Shown one piece after another: positions 47,216-60,279 of a stretch of DNA of 64,000 bases. Made by a program: the position numbers and the translations under genes. Below the pieces are notes generated by a model. That model did no database searches. It was not told the origin of the DNA and was given only the letters and a program-made list of their open reading frames with translations. The stretch spans positions 1 to 64,000 of the forward strand of contig JASAND010027823.1 in assembly GCA_030248195.1 (NCBI GenBank), read 5' to 3'. The DNA is from Trissonchulus latispiculum (taxonomy: Eukaryota > Nematoda > Enoplea > Enoplida > Ironidae). The first letter of the stretch is position 1. Each line of letters begins with the position of its first letter.

Positions 47216-50200
47216 AATTATTAGGATTTACACTGTGGCCCCGTTGGCCAATTTTATATATGTATGTCTGTATTTTGGCCTTTTGGCCTTTCTTTTTTTT
47301 CATGTTTAAGGCCGACTGGCCACCGCTTATTTTAAGCCCAAGCCACGGCCAAGAGGCCAATATTTTGTATTTTTAAACCTTTAAATCCCGACTTTTTAAC
47401 ACTTTCGGCCAGAAGGCCAATTTTAAGTTCTCTAGCATGATGGGCTTTCGAGCTAATTTAATTTCCTTAGCTTTAATTTCATTATTATTTTATGATTTTA
47501 AATTCAGGGCAGTCCATGTAAACCCCTCCTGTTTGACGGAGGTCTTGAGACATGCCCATTCTTTCTTTCTCTATGTTTCTAGTTCGCCAAGCCACGGCCC
47601 AAAATTACGTGTCTCTTCTAAAACTTCCTTAATTTTCTCTCTTTCGTTGTCACTTTGTGGGTTTATTTTTTGTAGTATTTAACGGGATGTTGAGTGGGAC
47701 CTAACCCTTACGTTTGAGCTAGAGAGCCCCTTAATTACGGCTCTGAAATTCATAAGTTCGTTAGCAGAAACACTCTCCCCACAGCCGGCAACTAGGAGTT
47801 GCCGGCCATGATTTTTATAAAAGGCAGTGCGTCGTTTTAAAACACCAGTTTTGTATTATGCTTTGTTTTAGCGTTAGGTCGGCTTTTAAATTGCTAGGTG
47901 TCAAAATCGTACAGGTCATTCTAAGTTAACATCCTAAAACTATGAGCTAAAACTACTTTTAATTATTTAATTATTAGGCAGTTTCTGAGAGGAATGGCCG
48001 GCTTCCTCATCTTTCTGTAGTTTTCAGTTAAATCTGTATTTAGTTTAACGTAATTTTGTTGCTAGTAATAATTGCCGAGCAATTATTACTCACTGGCTTT
48101 CTTTCAACTTTCTTCAAAGTTTCGCCAAACTTATATAGCCCAATTTTTTCACAAAATTTCTTGTATAAAGCAATTCTGTAGAATTGCAAAAGCCGAAACC
48201 GAGCTTAACAAAGTTTAAAGTTTAGGAACCAAATATGCACATAGAATTAGGGTTAGTCAAGCAAGTGTGTTTTGATAGCTAGATGTTTGCTAAGAAAGTT
48301 GTGTGTGGTTAATGTATGAATGTTTCCCCAAATTTACGTAAAACGGTTACTCGGGTAAACCCCTCATGGAGCGTGAGGTTCCGAGGTTAACCAACTTTTA
48401 GGAATGTCTGATGTGCATGAAGGCTGATATTTGTTTTGTATGTTTGATGAGTGAGCGTTTTGACTGATTGACCGGCAACCTGCGGAAACTCCCCTTGTAC
48501 GATAGGGGTTGCAAGGATTGTCATACCCGTACGAATGTTGCTAAGAAACTACCCAATTAATGATGATTAGTTCTGAATTTATGTCTTTCGTCCTTACATT
48601 AGTAATTATTGTTCAACAATAACTAGCAGTCAAATTACATTCTTGAGAACCAGCGGCACATTAATTGGGTTAGTTGGGTGTCTGCTTGCCATATGAGACG
48701 CAAAGTTGGGATAATCCAGAATGTCATGACGGGCACTCTGAAGCTCTGATTGAAGCTATCAACAATAATCATTCGAATCACAGTTGTTTTAAAACTAATG
48801 TTACTAAGCCAAAGAGAAGTCGTAATCGGTCCAAAAACGTTGTCAGTATGGATTATCCCAAGAACTTAATGACGGGTCGATTCCCATCGGGCGCATGGGA
48901 TTCGTACAAATTACCTAGGAATTCTCATATCAGGCAGGGAGACTGCGTAATTGTGAACAAGTGTCTGTTACTGGTCGTTACTCGAATGAATGTGCGAATG
49001 TTAGCCAGCGCGAGCGAATGTCCATTGTCATGTCGCTATAATATGTACATCAGGTAGTTAGTTTCATTCAGAGTCACGGGGACTCCCAGAATGGGCTGTA
49101 ACTACCAGTTGGTCCTCGATTCGTCCGTGTAGGTAGTCCTATGCTCAAGGGACGGACGAATCGCAAATAAGGACTCCTTGCTGGCTCATTTTGCAAGTAC
49201 GCTAGATTAGTATGAATGTTTATTAGTTAGGACCGTGCCATTCGTGCCCTCACTTGTTCGTGTCAGCTGAACGGTCAAACTTATGTTAATTGGCAGTTTT
49301 CGGTAACATGTCGGTAAACTATCTAAACTTCTATGTCAAGCTTTTATCATGAAAGTCGAAAGTTCATGTTAATCGTTTTCTAAAAGCTCCAACATTACGG
49401 GAAGAACAATTACTAAACAATAACCCGTGCCCTCGTTTGTAATCACTAACGAAATGACCAATTCCGGTCTTTTTTGCAGTTTTGTAATGGGCATCATCGT
49501 TTCTGCTCAAGCTTTTTATGTTAGCTCGTAATTTATGAAGTTAAGGGCTATATCGCCAAATACTCTCTGGCAGTCATGGTCACAAATATCGAATTACAAT
49601 TACGGACCAGCATCTTGAACTAACAATGGAATCGAATGGCACTGATTGTAAATAGTAGTACCTAAGTAGTATAACCAATACCTGAAAATACATGAATCGG
49701 ATAATATAAGAATGACAGTCAGTACGTAAGAGTTAGAAATCTCCTTGAACCATCTTCTAATGAACCACAAAAAAGTAGTAGTATCAGAAAAGAGAAGGCT
49801 TATAAACAAGAGTCAGTTTTGTGCAGGAAACGGGTGCTTTCCTGCTCTTTAAGCGCTTGCTATTCTCTTTTCGAGCTTAATTAAAGAAAACCCAAATATT
49901 TGTGAAGGAATCGTGTTGTGCTAGCGATTTTCTGCATCATAAGGCAGAAAATCGCCTAAAAATTAATGTTTGCATTGAAATTCCGTTATATCAAACTAAT
50001 AAAGCGCAAATAGTTCCGTCTTAACTGTAATTTGGCCCAAAAATCGGCTGTTCTTAATTGTCTTGAAATCAACAAAGTTCAACTTTTACCTCAGAAAGCC
50101 ATCTAAAGTGAGTAATAGTTGCTGGGTTTGAATCCCGCACTTGTGTCCTGTTCTAATGGGTTTTAACCCATTTGATTCAGGTTCGTCGAGGTCACGTCCT

Positions 50201-51570
50201 GCCAGAGAATCCGATCTGCCTGTAATTCTGTTGGATATCAGTGAGTGATCAGTCTGAAGCGTCGTATCCGTATCAGTAGCTCAAGTCGATAATCAGTGGT
50301 CTATTGGAATCGTGTCCGTATCTTTGTTGTCAGTCGATTAATCAGGAACCGTTGTTTTGGAAAGGTACATTGCGCTGAGAACTATATGAAGTCAGGAGTT
50401 TAGTATCTAAGGCAGAGACTATCACCGGAACCGGATCAAATTGGGAACCACTGCAACCTATTCGCACTCGAACTCTGTCATTATCTTTTTGCACCTTCCT
50501 TTAAAAGAATTAACCATGTTCAATCTATCTGTCGCTCTCTACTCCGCTGCCCTGGGAGCTCAGGCTCCCCGGTCTCTGGCTTAGGTCTAATCCTAACCAG
50601 TTTCTCAGAAGTGTGTCTAAATCCAGCGAAGACTATCTAAAGAAGAGAACCTCTTAAATTATCATTTTAATTTATACTAATTATATTTCGGGCATCTCCT
50701 GGTAACTTCCCGCCTAGACCGACCCCTGTGTTTGTACTCTCCACCGTCCGATAGCCGCCTTAGATCTGTGGGATTCCTTGAGAGTCTTTAATACCAGATC
50801 TAAGCCCGCTCACCCATTCCCGGAACAGAAGTGCTATATCTTTAACTTTAATTAATTATCGGTTAACTGTTGTTTAGTTTAACTTGTGAGTAGACGGATA
50901 AGGAAGTTAACCTATCGCACACAACTCACGCGTACACACTGTACCTGACAGTACCCTGTAATCAATACCTGAAGAAGAGGAACCCAAAGTTAGGCTAGAG
51001 TGAAGCTTAAGTCCTGTTAGTAATTACAAGGAAAGAGGAAGAAAGAAAGAGTAAGTAGTCTAAATACTGGTAGCTAATCTTCCACTATTATCGGTCAATT
51101 TAACGTGTTAACCTATCAAAAGAGTTGGCAACCCTGGTACCTTGTACGCTGATTATATATTGTTAATAATTGCAGTGAATATTAATTGTCCAGTGACCCC
51201 TGTTTGATACCTTTACTGTCATAACTGTTACTATTCATATAGCATACCCAACCCTGTTGTTAGTTAATAAATCACTGTGTACTCATCCAGACTTAGTTAG
51301 GAACCGCCTTGCTGAGTCATATGCTGCTGCGATCTTATTGCTGAACTAGATCCTGTCGAGATCTTGCCGCTGAATCAGATCCTGTTGCGATCTTGCTGCT
51401 GAAAACGATCCTGTTGCGATCACATTGTTGGATTGAATCCTGCTGCGATCAACCTAACGACCCCTACCTAAACGAACTCACGACTGCACCCCTATCAGGT
51501 TGGCTGTAGAGATCCCCGATTTTGGCAAACTACCTTTCGGGAACCTGGTACCTAAGTTTGTCTCATTAGG
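47216..51570. other. Long non-coding stretch, no gene recognised
   Basis: The longest frame (48674-49057, 127 codons) has no domain or family feature and is probably chance. ACTGCACCCCTATCAGGTTGG followed by GATCCCCGATTTTGG at 51485-51525 is a diverged repeat of 44410-44455, so part of this region belongs to dispersed repeats. At 51340-51445 a short CTGTTGCGATCTTGCTGCTGAA unit is repeated about four times with variation. Confidence 0.35.
51340..51445 (+). repeat. Short imperfect tandem repeat (about 27-30 bp unit)
   Basis: GATCCTGTCGAGATCTTGCC, GATCCTGTTGCGATCTTGCT, GATCCTGTTGCGATCACATT and GAATCCTGCTGCGATC follow each other at regular spacing. Non-coding. Confidence 0.6.
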
Positions 51571-51714
51571 CAAACGTGCTGACCTTCCGTGTAACTGAAC
51601 CTATCAGCCTAATACGACCCCATTTCTTGAAATCGAATCAAATCAAGCCATTTTCTCATTTAATCCAACTCAGTTCATTACATATGCCTAGGTTGCAAGT
51701 AGCTAAAAAGGTTT

Positions 51715-52929
51715 GGGTTGGGGGGTGGGGGTGGGGGGAGGGGTTATTGTTTCCTTGGAGGGGGGGAGGGCATAGTTTCCCTGGAAATTTGGGTTGGGGG
51801 TGGGAAACTTCGAAAATTTGGTGGTCGACCCCCGAAATGTGATGGGGAGTACCCCCCCCCCGAACCCCCCCCCAAAATTCGGACCTCAGAAAATTCAAAA
51901 ACTGGCCTAAAAACGCAAAATTTTCTGTATTTTAACGCTTTTTTGTCTAGACAAGGCTTGTTTTTATCGTTTAGGCGTTTTTACACCGTTTTAAACCGAT
52001 TTTAAGCCAAAATTTGAGAAAAAATTTTCAAAAAATGACCATTTTTTAGCAAAATTTAGCTAACTTTTTGGCCCCAAAAAGTGCTGGGGGGGTAACCAAA
52101 AGTGGGGGGAGGGATAGTCAAAAAATCTGGGGGGGGGTAAAGTTGGTCGAAAATTTTGGGGGGGGGAGATCCCCCCCCCCCCAACCCCCCCCCCCCCCTA
52201 GGGAAACTATGGGGGAGGGGGGTTTGGGGGGTATCCCCATAGGTGTGGCTGGCGAAAAAAGTGGGGGGTGGGGGGTTCTGAAAAAAGTAGGGGGGGTTTG
52301 TCGACAAAAGGGGGAGGAGGGGGGGTCGCGAAAATTCGATTTGGGGGGAGGGGTAAGAAAAATTTTTTATGGGGGGTCGGCGAAAAATTTCGAAAAAAGT
52401 CGGTTTTTCGTTGAAAAATTGAAAAATTTTCTCAATTTCTCTCTATTTTTAACGATTTTGGCTTAATTAAGCGAATTATAGCAATCTTTCGCTAATTTTT
52501 GGAATTTTTTGGAAAAATTTCGAATTTTTAGCTAAAAATTTTCAAAGATTTAGGTAGGGGTTTGAAAATTTTTAGGGGGGAGGGGTCTGAAAAAATCGAT
52601 TTGGGGGGAGGGGTAGGAAAGTTTTTAGGGGGGGGGGGTTGGCGGGCGACCCCTCCATTTGGGGGGAGGGGTCCCCCCCCCTTCCTAACACACCGTATCC
52701 CCCAACATTTTCGACCAACTTTACCCCTCCCCTTGGGGTGTCGACTGTCGGTCTGGCATAGTTTCACCGGAAATTTTGGTTGGGGGGGGGACCGACGACC
52801 GCGACCCCCGAAATGTGATGGGGAGCATAGTTTCCCTGGAAATTTTGGTTGGGGGGGCAAACTTCGAAAATTTGGTGGTCGACCCCCGAAATGTGATGGG
52901 GAGTGCCCCCCCCCCCCCCAACCCCCCAC
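51715..52929. repeat. Poly-G/poly-C block built of repeated units
   Basis: The block has many runs of five to eleven G on the plus strand and matching C runs. The phrase TTTCCCTGGAAATTTTGGTTGG, followed by G-tract, AACTTCGAAAATTTGGTGGT, CGACCCCCGAAATGTGATGG and GGAG recurs at about 51775-51850, 52755-52825 and 52825-52910. The segment 51880-52090 (ATTCGGACCTCAGAAAATTC...CCCCAAAAAGTGCTGGGG) is the same unit as 54853-55075. Glycine/proline-rich frames here are by-products of the tracts. Confidence 0.7.
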
Positions 52930-54045
52930 CCGGGGCGGATCCAGGGGGGGCCCGGGGCCCCCCCCTTTGCGATTTGGGCCCCCTCCTTTGACATTCCGGG
53001 CCCCCCTAGAAAATTTTTTCAGCTGTTTATAATGCACATTTCGAGTGAAAATTAAGCATAACTTTAATAAATTTCATAAATTTTTAAAAAATTTCGCCTG
53101 CGGCGCACTTATATATACGTTTATACTTCTGTGCTGCTTTATTACGTATATACTTAATTCTGTGACAGAGCTTCTGTCTCTTAAAGTGTCTTCTATTTTG
53201 TTTCCTTTCTTGTTTTTTAAGTATTGTACTCAACGCTTTCTTTCAATTTATTTTATGACTATATACCGACTTATATTTATAAATATATATTTACAAATTT
53301 TATTTTGCTTTCATAACGTATATATATATATATATATAAATGGGCAATGCAAGATTGATAATTGGCAGCTTCTGAAAGTGTTCTAGAATAACTCGTGGAA
53401 GTGAAAAATTCTGAAAAGCATCCAATTCCCGTTTTGTTTTTCCACTGATCGATTATACAACTCAATAACCCATCTCATCTTAACTAATCTTTTTAAACAT
53501 TTGAATTGCTGAATTTTCCACAATTTCAAAAAATTCTTCAACTTCTGGGGGGCTCCGCCTCCCAGACCCCCCTTTTCGCACATTATCTTATTGCCCTTGT
53601 AGCTTGTCCTCTTTATTGCCACCATTCCTTGTATATACTTATACTATTTTACTCTAAGTTTTTCACTTAGCAAGGTACTAAATATACATGTACATCTCCA
53701 TTTTATTTATTTAATCTTTTGAAAAGTTTGCATGACGGATTTTTTCCCAATTTCAAAAAATTCTTCAACTTCTGGGGGGCTCTGCCCCCCAGTCCCCCCG
53801 TGTGCTTCTTGTGTATATATGTAAATTCTCCATGCTTTGCTTCACTCGCGGGATATATACATATATTTGTTTTCCAATTGGCAAGTGAACTAACCTTTCC
53901 ATTCACAATATTTTCTTGTAAAAATATTTTGTTCCCGGAAAAAGCAAATTTTTACCACCCCCCCCGGAAAAAAATTGGTTACCCCCCCCCCCAGAAAAAT
54001 TTTTCAGCGGGCCCCCCCCTTTTCAAAATCCTGGATCCGCCACTG
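52930..54045. mobile_element. 1.1-kb hAT-type non-autonomous element with 8-bp target duplication
   Basis: The ends are CCGGGGCGGATCCAG and, inverted, CAGTGGCGGATCCAG, the classic hAT-type terminus. CCCCCCAC lies directly outside both (52922-52929 and 54046-54053), though in C-rich sequence, so chance is higher than for other sites. Inside, the phrase TTCAACTTCTGGGGGGCTC occurs twice (about 53537 and 53765), also found in the element at 59646-60038. No transposase frame was seen. Confidence 0.7.
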
Positions 54046-54050
54046 CCCCC

Positions 54051-54852
54051 CACAGGTAGAACTTTTTGGGTAAAATCGTTGTAAATTGCTGCGCAAGGTA
54101 CAACGATTTTACCATGAATTTACCACGAATATTTAATGAAATTTTAATATTTTTTAATGGATTTACAATTATTATTTCCGATTTTTCCATGAGATTTTAA
54201 TGGATTTACAATGGTTTTACTTCGGTTTTTATACGTATTTACATTATTTTTACCACGTTGTAAAATTGTTGTAAATCTGTTGTAAAATCTTTGTAAATGC
54301 AATTGGACCAATTTACAATGATTTTACAACTTTTGCAACGATTTTTTAACGATTTTACCATGTGGTAAACTTGTTGTAAAATCGTTGTAAATGTTTACAA
54401 CGTTTTTACAATGCTCCAAAATAAGTTTTAACAATTTTATAACAGATTTACCACGTTGTAAATTCGTTGTAAAATCATTGTAGAAACGTTGTAAACATTT
54501 ACAACGATTTTACAACAAGTTTACCACATGGTAAAATTGTTAAAAAAACGGTGTAACTTCGTTGTAAAAGTTGTAAAAACATTGTAAATTGGTCCAATTG
54601 CATTTACAACGATTTTACAACAGATTTACAACAATTTTACAACGTGGTAAAAATATTGTAAATACGTATAAAAACCGAAGTAAAACCATAGTAAATCCAT
54701 TAAAATCTCATGGAAAAATCGGATATAATCATTGTAAATCCATTAAAAATTATTAAAAATTCATTAAAAATTCGTGGTAAATTCATGGTAAAATCGTTGT
54801 ACCTTGCGCAGCAATTTACAACGATTTTACCCACCAAAGTTCTCCCTGTGCC
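54051..54852. mobile_element. Foldback element made of GTTGTAAA/TTTACAAC motifs
   Basis: The left end CACAGGTAGAACTTTTTGGG and the right end (inverted) GCACAGGGAGAACTTTGGTG lead into GGTAAAATCGTTGTAAATTG on both sides. The whole 0.8-kb body is a palindrome with hinge near 54450. It is packed with dozens of short ACAACGATTTTAC / GTAAAATCGTTGT motifs, so each arm is itself internally repetitive. It is non-coding. Confidence 0.75.
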
Positions 54853-57800
54853 CACCCAAAATTCGGACCTCAGAAAATTCAAAAAATGGCCTAAAAACGC
54901 AAAATTTTCAGTATTTTAACGCTTTTTTCGTCAAAACAAGGCTTGTTTTTACCGTTTTAGGCGTTTTTACACCGTTTTAAACCGATTTTAAGCCAAAATT
55001 TGAGAAAAAATTTTCAAAAAATGACCATTTTTAGCAAAATTTAGCTAACTTTTTGGCCCCAAAAAGTGCTGGGGGGGGGGTTCGGGGGGGTAGCCAAAAG
55101 TGGGGGAAGGGATAGTCAAAAAATCTAGGGGGGGATCCCCCCCCTCCCCCTGGGGAAACTATGATGGGGAGCTACCCCCCCCCCCCGAACCCCGCCCAAA
55201 ATTCGGACTTCAGAAAATTCAAAAAGTGGCCTAAAAACGCAAAATTTTCTGTATTTTAACGCTGTTTTTGTCAAAACAAGGATTGTTTGTATCGTTTTAG
55301 GCGTTTTTACAACGTTTTAAACCAACTTTAAGCCAAAATTTGAGAAAAATTTTTCAAAAAATGACCATTTTTTAGCACAATTTAGCTAACTTTTTGACCC
55401 CAAAAAGTGCTGGGGGGTAACCAAAAGTGGGGGGAGGGATAGTCCAAAAATATGGGGGGGGGGGTCGAGTTGGTCGAAAATTTTGGGGCCGGACTACCCC
55501 CCCAACCCCCCCCCCCCCCGGTGAAACTATGGTGTCGGCCACTCGGCCCGGCCCCCTCTTGAAAAATTTTTCAGCTGTTTATATGCATAATTTGAGTGTC
55601 TTTAAGAAATTTTTCTAAAATTTCCGAAATTTTTTGGAAAACGAAGGTAAAATTTGCTAAAATTTGGCAAAAATGTTGGATTTCCCAGTAAAAGGTCGCC
55701 GGATTTTCGAGTTCAAAAATTCGCTACTGGCTACCCCCCCCTAACCCCCCAGCGATTTTTGGACCCAAAAAGTTTGGCCCAATTTGACCACAAAATAGTC
55801 ATTTTTGAAAAATTTTTGCAAAATTTTGACCTAAAATCGCTTTAAAACGGTGCAAAAACGCCTAAAACGTTAAAAACAAGCCTTATTTTGATGAAAAAAG
55901 TGCTAAATTACAGAAAAGTTTGCATTTTTGGCCATTTTTCGAAATTTCTGAGGTCCGAATTCTGGCTAGGGGGGTACCTCCCATCCCATTTCGATTTCGG
56001 AGGTAGGCCAAGATTTACCTCACCCCCAGACCCTAAGTTCCAGGGAAACTATGTAGATGTATACAGGTGTACCCTTGGTGTCGTGTACCTTGAGAAAAAA
56101 TTGGGGGTTGGGGTAGTCGAAATTAGGGTGGATGGGGATGGGGTCAGTCGGTTTGGGGTGAGGTGGGGTCCGGAAAAATCAGATTTAGGGGAAGGTAAAA
56201 ATTCGTCAAAATTTTAAGACAAAATATGCGATTTTGCTAAAAAGACGCTATTTACAATCAAAAATTATCAATATTAGAACCAATTTGGCCGTTTTTTTCG
56301 AAAAAATACAATTTTTGCGAAAAACTTCGAATTTTTCCTTATTTTGAGCGAAAATTAAGGGGCGGGTCGCTTTTTTGAGAGATTTTTCTACCTTGGATGG
56401 ATGGAATGAAATGAACAACCGCCCCACAGTGCGCAAACATTTCTACACATATACTATACTTATCTTACAAATATTTTCACGCTGTACGTGAATAAATTAT
56501 ACGCAACCGGATAAGCAGATGTATTTGCAGCAACAATCATGCAGCTATAATCATGTCGTAATGCAGAAAACCATGGTAAATGATTGGAAAGAGGCGGGGG
56601 TCTGGGGGCGATAGCCCCCAGCTAAAAGCTAGAGCTATTTTAAATATGAAGTGCTTGAAAACTATTTTTTCAGAGCACTTTTTGCAAAAATTTTCGAAAA
56701 TGTGGCTGTGTATTTTGGTGTGTAAATTAGTTTTTCACTGTGTATATAAATTTATTTTTTTTGTGTAAATACACAGTATTTTACACAAAAAGAAAACCCT
56801 GTTATGGGTAGGTAGGCGAGATGCAGCATACCGACGCAAGGGGAAAACGTTTGCTCCAGAAAATCTGTTTTACAGATTTTCTGACATTTCGTTCTTTTAG
56901 TGAGTTTCGGACTAACTTTTAGTTGGTAAATTATATAGTATATATGTATATATACGTATATATATTACTCAGTATATATATAAGGATTTTTATTATAAAC
57001 TGAAATTTTACTATGTGCATAGACCATTCATTGGGAAATTGAAAGTCACAATTAATGACGTATATAAATTTTTTCTTCTTAGTGCAGTTTTTTTTAAAGA
57101 TTTCTACAGATAAATTTTATCACTAACTAAAAAGTCTATACTATATGAGGAAATGCTCTTGCTGAATAAATTATGAAATTATTCAAAAGTTGTAGATTGC
57201 ACTTGTCCGAGGGGCATTGAGTAGCTGTGTGTCTTACGAAAGAGTGAACAGTATTTACGTATGCATTATATAGTAATGACTTTTGATAATGATTTCGATA
57301 TATATTGTTGCTGTGAATAGTAGGGACTAGGGGCGGACAGGTGCCGTCTACGTGGTGGGTCCACAGTGCAGATTGCAAACATAATATACGTGTACCAACC
57401 TACGTATATATATATATATGTGTAGAAATGTTTGCGCACTGTGGGGCGGTTGTTCTTCTTCTTCTTCCCGTTCCGGGCCCATCGTGCATGGTCTTCAGCA
57501 ATGTGGGCGGTTGTTCATTTCATTCCATCCATCCAAGGTAGAAAAATCTCTCAAAAAAGCGACCCGCCCCTTAATTTTCGCTCAAAATAAGGAAAAATTC
57601 GAAGTTTTTCGCAAAAATTGTATTTTTTCGAAAAAACGGCCAAATTGGTTCTAATATTGATAATTTTTGATTGTAAATAGCGTCTTTTTAGCAAAATCGC
57701 ATATTTTTTCTTAAAATTTTGACGAATTTTTACCTCCCCCCAAATCTGATTTTTCCGGACCCCACCTCACCCCAAACCGACTGACCCCATCCCCATCCAC

Positions 57801-59578
57801 CCTAATTTCGACTACCCCAACCCCCAATTTTTTCTCAAGGTACACGACACCAAGGGTACACCTGTATACATCTACATAGTTTCCCTGGAACTTAGGGTCT
57901 GGGGGTGAGGTAAATCTTGGCCTACCTCCGAAATCGAAATGGGATGGGAGGTACCCCCCTAGCCAGAATTCGGACCTCAGAAATTTCGAAAAATGGCCAA
58001 AAATGCAAACTTTTCTGTAATTTAGCACTTTTTTCATCAAAATAAGGCTTGTTTTTAACGTTTTAGGCGTTTTTGCACCGTTTTAGAGCGATTTTAGGTC
58101 AAAATTTTGCAAAAATTTTTCAAAAATGACCATTTTTTGGTCAAATTGGGCCAAACTTTTTGGGTCCAAAAATCGCTGGGGGGTTAGGGGGGGGGTAGCC
58201 AGTAGCGAATTTTTGAACTCGAAAATCCGGCGACCTTTTACTGGGAAATCCAACATTTTTGCCAAATTTTAGCAAATTTTACCTTCGTTTTCCAAAAAAT
58301 TTCGGAAATTTTAGAAAAATTTCTTAAAGACACTCAAATTATGCATATAAACAGCTGAAAAATTTTTCAAGAGGGGGCCGGGCCGAGTGGCCGACACCAT
58401 AGTTTCATCGGGGGGGGGGTTGCGGGGTACTCCCGCCCCAAAATTTTCGACCAACTTTACCCCCCCCCCCAGATTTTTGGACTATCCCTCCCCCCACTTT
58501 TGGTTACCCCCAGCACTTTTTGGGGTCAAAAAGTTAGCTAAATTGTGCTAAAAAATGGTCATTTTTTGAAAAATTTTTCTCAAATTTTGGCTTAAAGTTG
58601 GTTTAAAACGTTGTAAAAACGCCTAAAACGATACAAACAATCCTTGTTTTGACAAAAACAGCGTTAAAATACAGAAAATTTTGCGTTTTTAGGCCACTTT
58701 TTGAATTTTCTGAAGTCCGAATTTTGGGCGGGGTTCGGGGGGGGGGTAGCTCCCCATCATAGTTTCCCCAGGGGGAGGGGGGGGATCCCCCCCAAAATTT
58801 TCAACCAACTTAACCCCCCCTAGATTTTTTGACTATCCCGTCCCCCACTTTTGGCTACCCCCCCGAACCCCCCCAGCACTTTTTGGGGTCAAAAAGTTAG
58901 CTAAATTGTGCTAAAAAATGGTCATTTTTTGAAAAATTTTTCTCAAATTTTGGCTTAAAGTTGGTTTAAAACGTTGTAAAAACGCCTAAAACGATACAAA
59001 CAATCCTTGTTTTGACAAAAACAGCGTTAAAATACAGAAAATTTTGCGTTTTTAGGCCACTTTTTGAATTTTCTGAAGTCCGAATTTTGGGCGGGGTTCG
59101 GGGGGGGGTGCTCCCCATCATAGTTTCCCCTGGGGGAGGGGGGATCCCCCCCTAGATTTTTTGACTATCCCTTCCCCCACTTTTGGCTACCCCCCCGAAC
59201 CCCCCCCAGCACTTTTTGGGGCCAAAAAGTTAGCTAAATTTTGCTAAAAATGGTCATTTTTTGAAAATTTTTTCGCAAATTTTGGCTTAAAATCGGTTTA
59301 AAACGGTGTAAAAACGCCTAAAACGGTAAAAACAAGCCTTGTTTTGACGAAAAAAGCGTTAAAATACTGAAAATTTTGCGTTTTTAGACCATTTTTTGAA
59401 TTTTCTGAGGTCCGAATTTTGGGTGGGCACAGGGAGAACTTTGGTGGGTAAAATCGTTGTAAATTGCTGCGCAAGGTACAACGATTTTACCATGAATTTA
59501 CCACGAATTTTTAATGAATTTTTAATAATTTTTAATGGATTTACAATGATTATATCCGATTTTTCCATGAGATTTTAA
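54703..59578. repeat. 4.9-kb near-palindrome of G-rich repeat units, spacer 56453-57418
   Basis: Left arm 54703-56452 is the reverse complement of right arm 57419-59578, and the same 109-codon frame appears at 55888-56217 (+) and 57711-58040 (-). The arms are not exact copies. The right arm carries an additional tandem copy of the unit ending GTCCGAATTTTGGGCGGGG (58500-58740 and 58860-59110, against one at 55190-55430 on the left). It also has about 60 bp extra near 57450-57510. The outer right end is cut at 59578 inside the foldback motif region. Confidence 0.8.
56453..57418. other. Spacer of the 4.9-kb palindrome
   Basis: AT-rich unique sequence with TATATA runs near 56935-56985 and 57403-57418. 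No gene. GAAAACCCTG at 56788 is shared with 62851 and may mark the end of a small element. Confidence 0.35.
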
Positions 59579-59645
59579 TTTGTGCTAGACAGCAACAATT
59601 TTTTGTGGCTCAGACTGCTTTTTATGATAAAAGATATGTACAAGA

Positions 59646-60038
59646 CACTGGCGGATCCAGGGTTTCGTGACGGGGGGGCGGTAACATTTTTCCAGCGAGG
59701 GTCTGAGGGGCGGAGCCCCCCAGAAGTTGAAGAAATTTTTTGTTTTTGCAATAAAATCGGTCTTCGGATCTTTTCTTTAATTCTTTTCATACTGAAGAAC
59801 TGAGAAAATTCTTTAAAATTCTGGACATTTTTAGGTGAAAGTGGCAATTTTCTCAGAAAAATCGGATGCATTTCAAGCTTTTTCTTCATAAATGCAATAA
59901 ATATGCTGTTAAAATGTAGAAAATTCGCGCCGACGGCGCGAAATTTTTTGTTTTTTACCCTTTTTCCTCTTTCTCTTCTTAATTTATCCTACCTTCGAAT
60001 CGCGACGACCGCCCCCCACCCCACTGAATCCGCCCCTG
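59646..60038. mobile_element. 393-bp hAT-type MITE with 8-bp target duplication
   Basis: The ends are CACTGGCGGATCCAG and, inverted, CAGGGGCGGATTCAG. GTACAAGA flanks both sides exactly (59638-59645 and 60039-60046). The body includes GGGGCGGAGCCCCCCAGAAG and the hairpin GCGCCGACGGCGC. It is non-coding and a short relative of 52930-54045. Confidence 0.85.
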
Positions 60039-60279
60039 GTACAAGAAACGATATTAAATCGTTTCTATACTATAGAAGAAGAAGAAAATTTGTTTACTTC
60101 AGAAATAGCATAACGTAACGCTACAAAAAGTAATTTCATATATAAATGGTTAGTACTAACAAACAAAACAAAAAAATACGCAGATATGAAAAGTTAGACA
60201 TAATGATAAGTTTTAGCTATTGGGACAGTAGTTTTACGCGGCTATTTAGAAGAGGGGGAAGGGATAACCACTTGTCTGG

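Noticed and set aside
48674..49057. 127-codon ORF with Asn/Ser-rich sequence
   Set aside because: Longest frame in its region, but no domain, splice context or paralogous copy; length is within chance for the area.
52068..53037. Gly/Pro-rich ORFs on both strands
   Set aside because: They arise from poly-G/poly-C tracts; overlapping frames on both strands are all open for the same reason.
55888..58040. Two identical 109-codon ORFs on opposite strands (55888-56217 and 57711-58040)
   Set aside because: They are the same repeat unit read in the two arms of the palindrome; composition follows the G-rich repeat and no domain is present.
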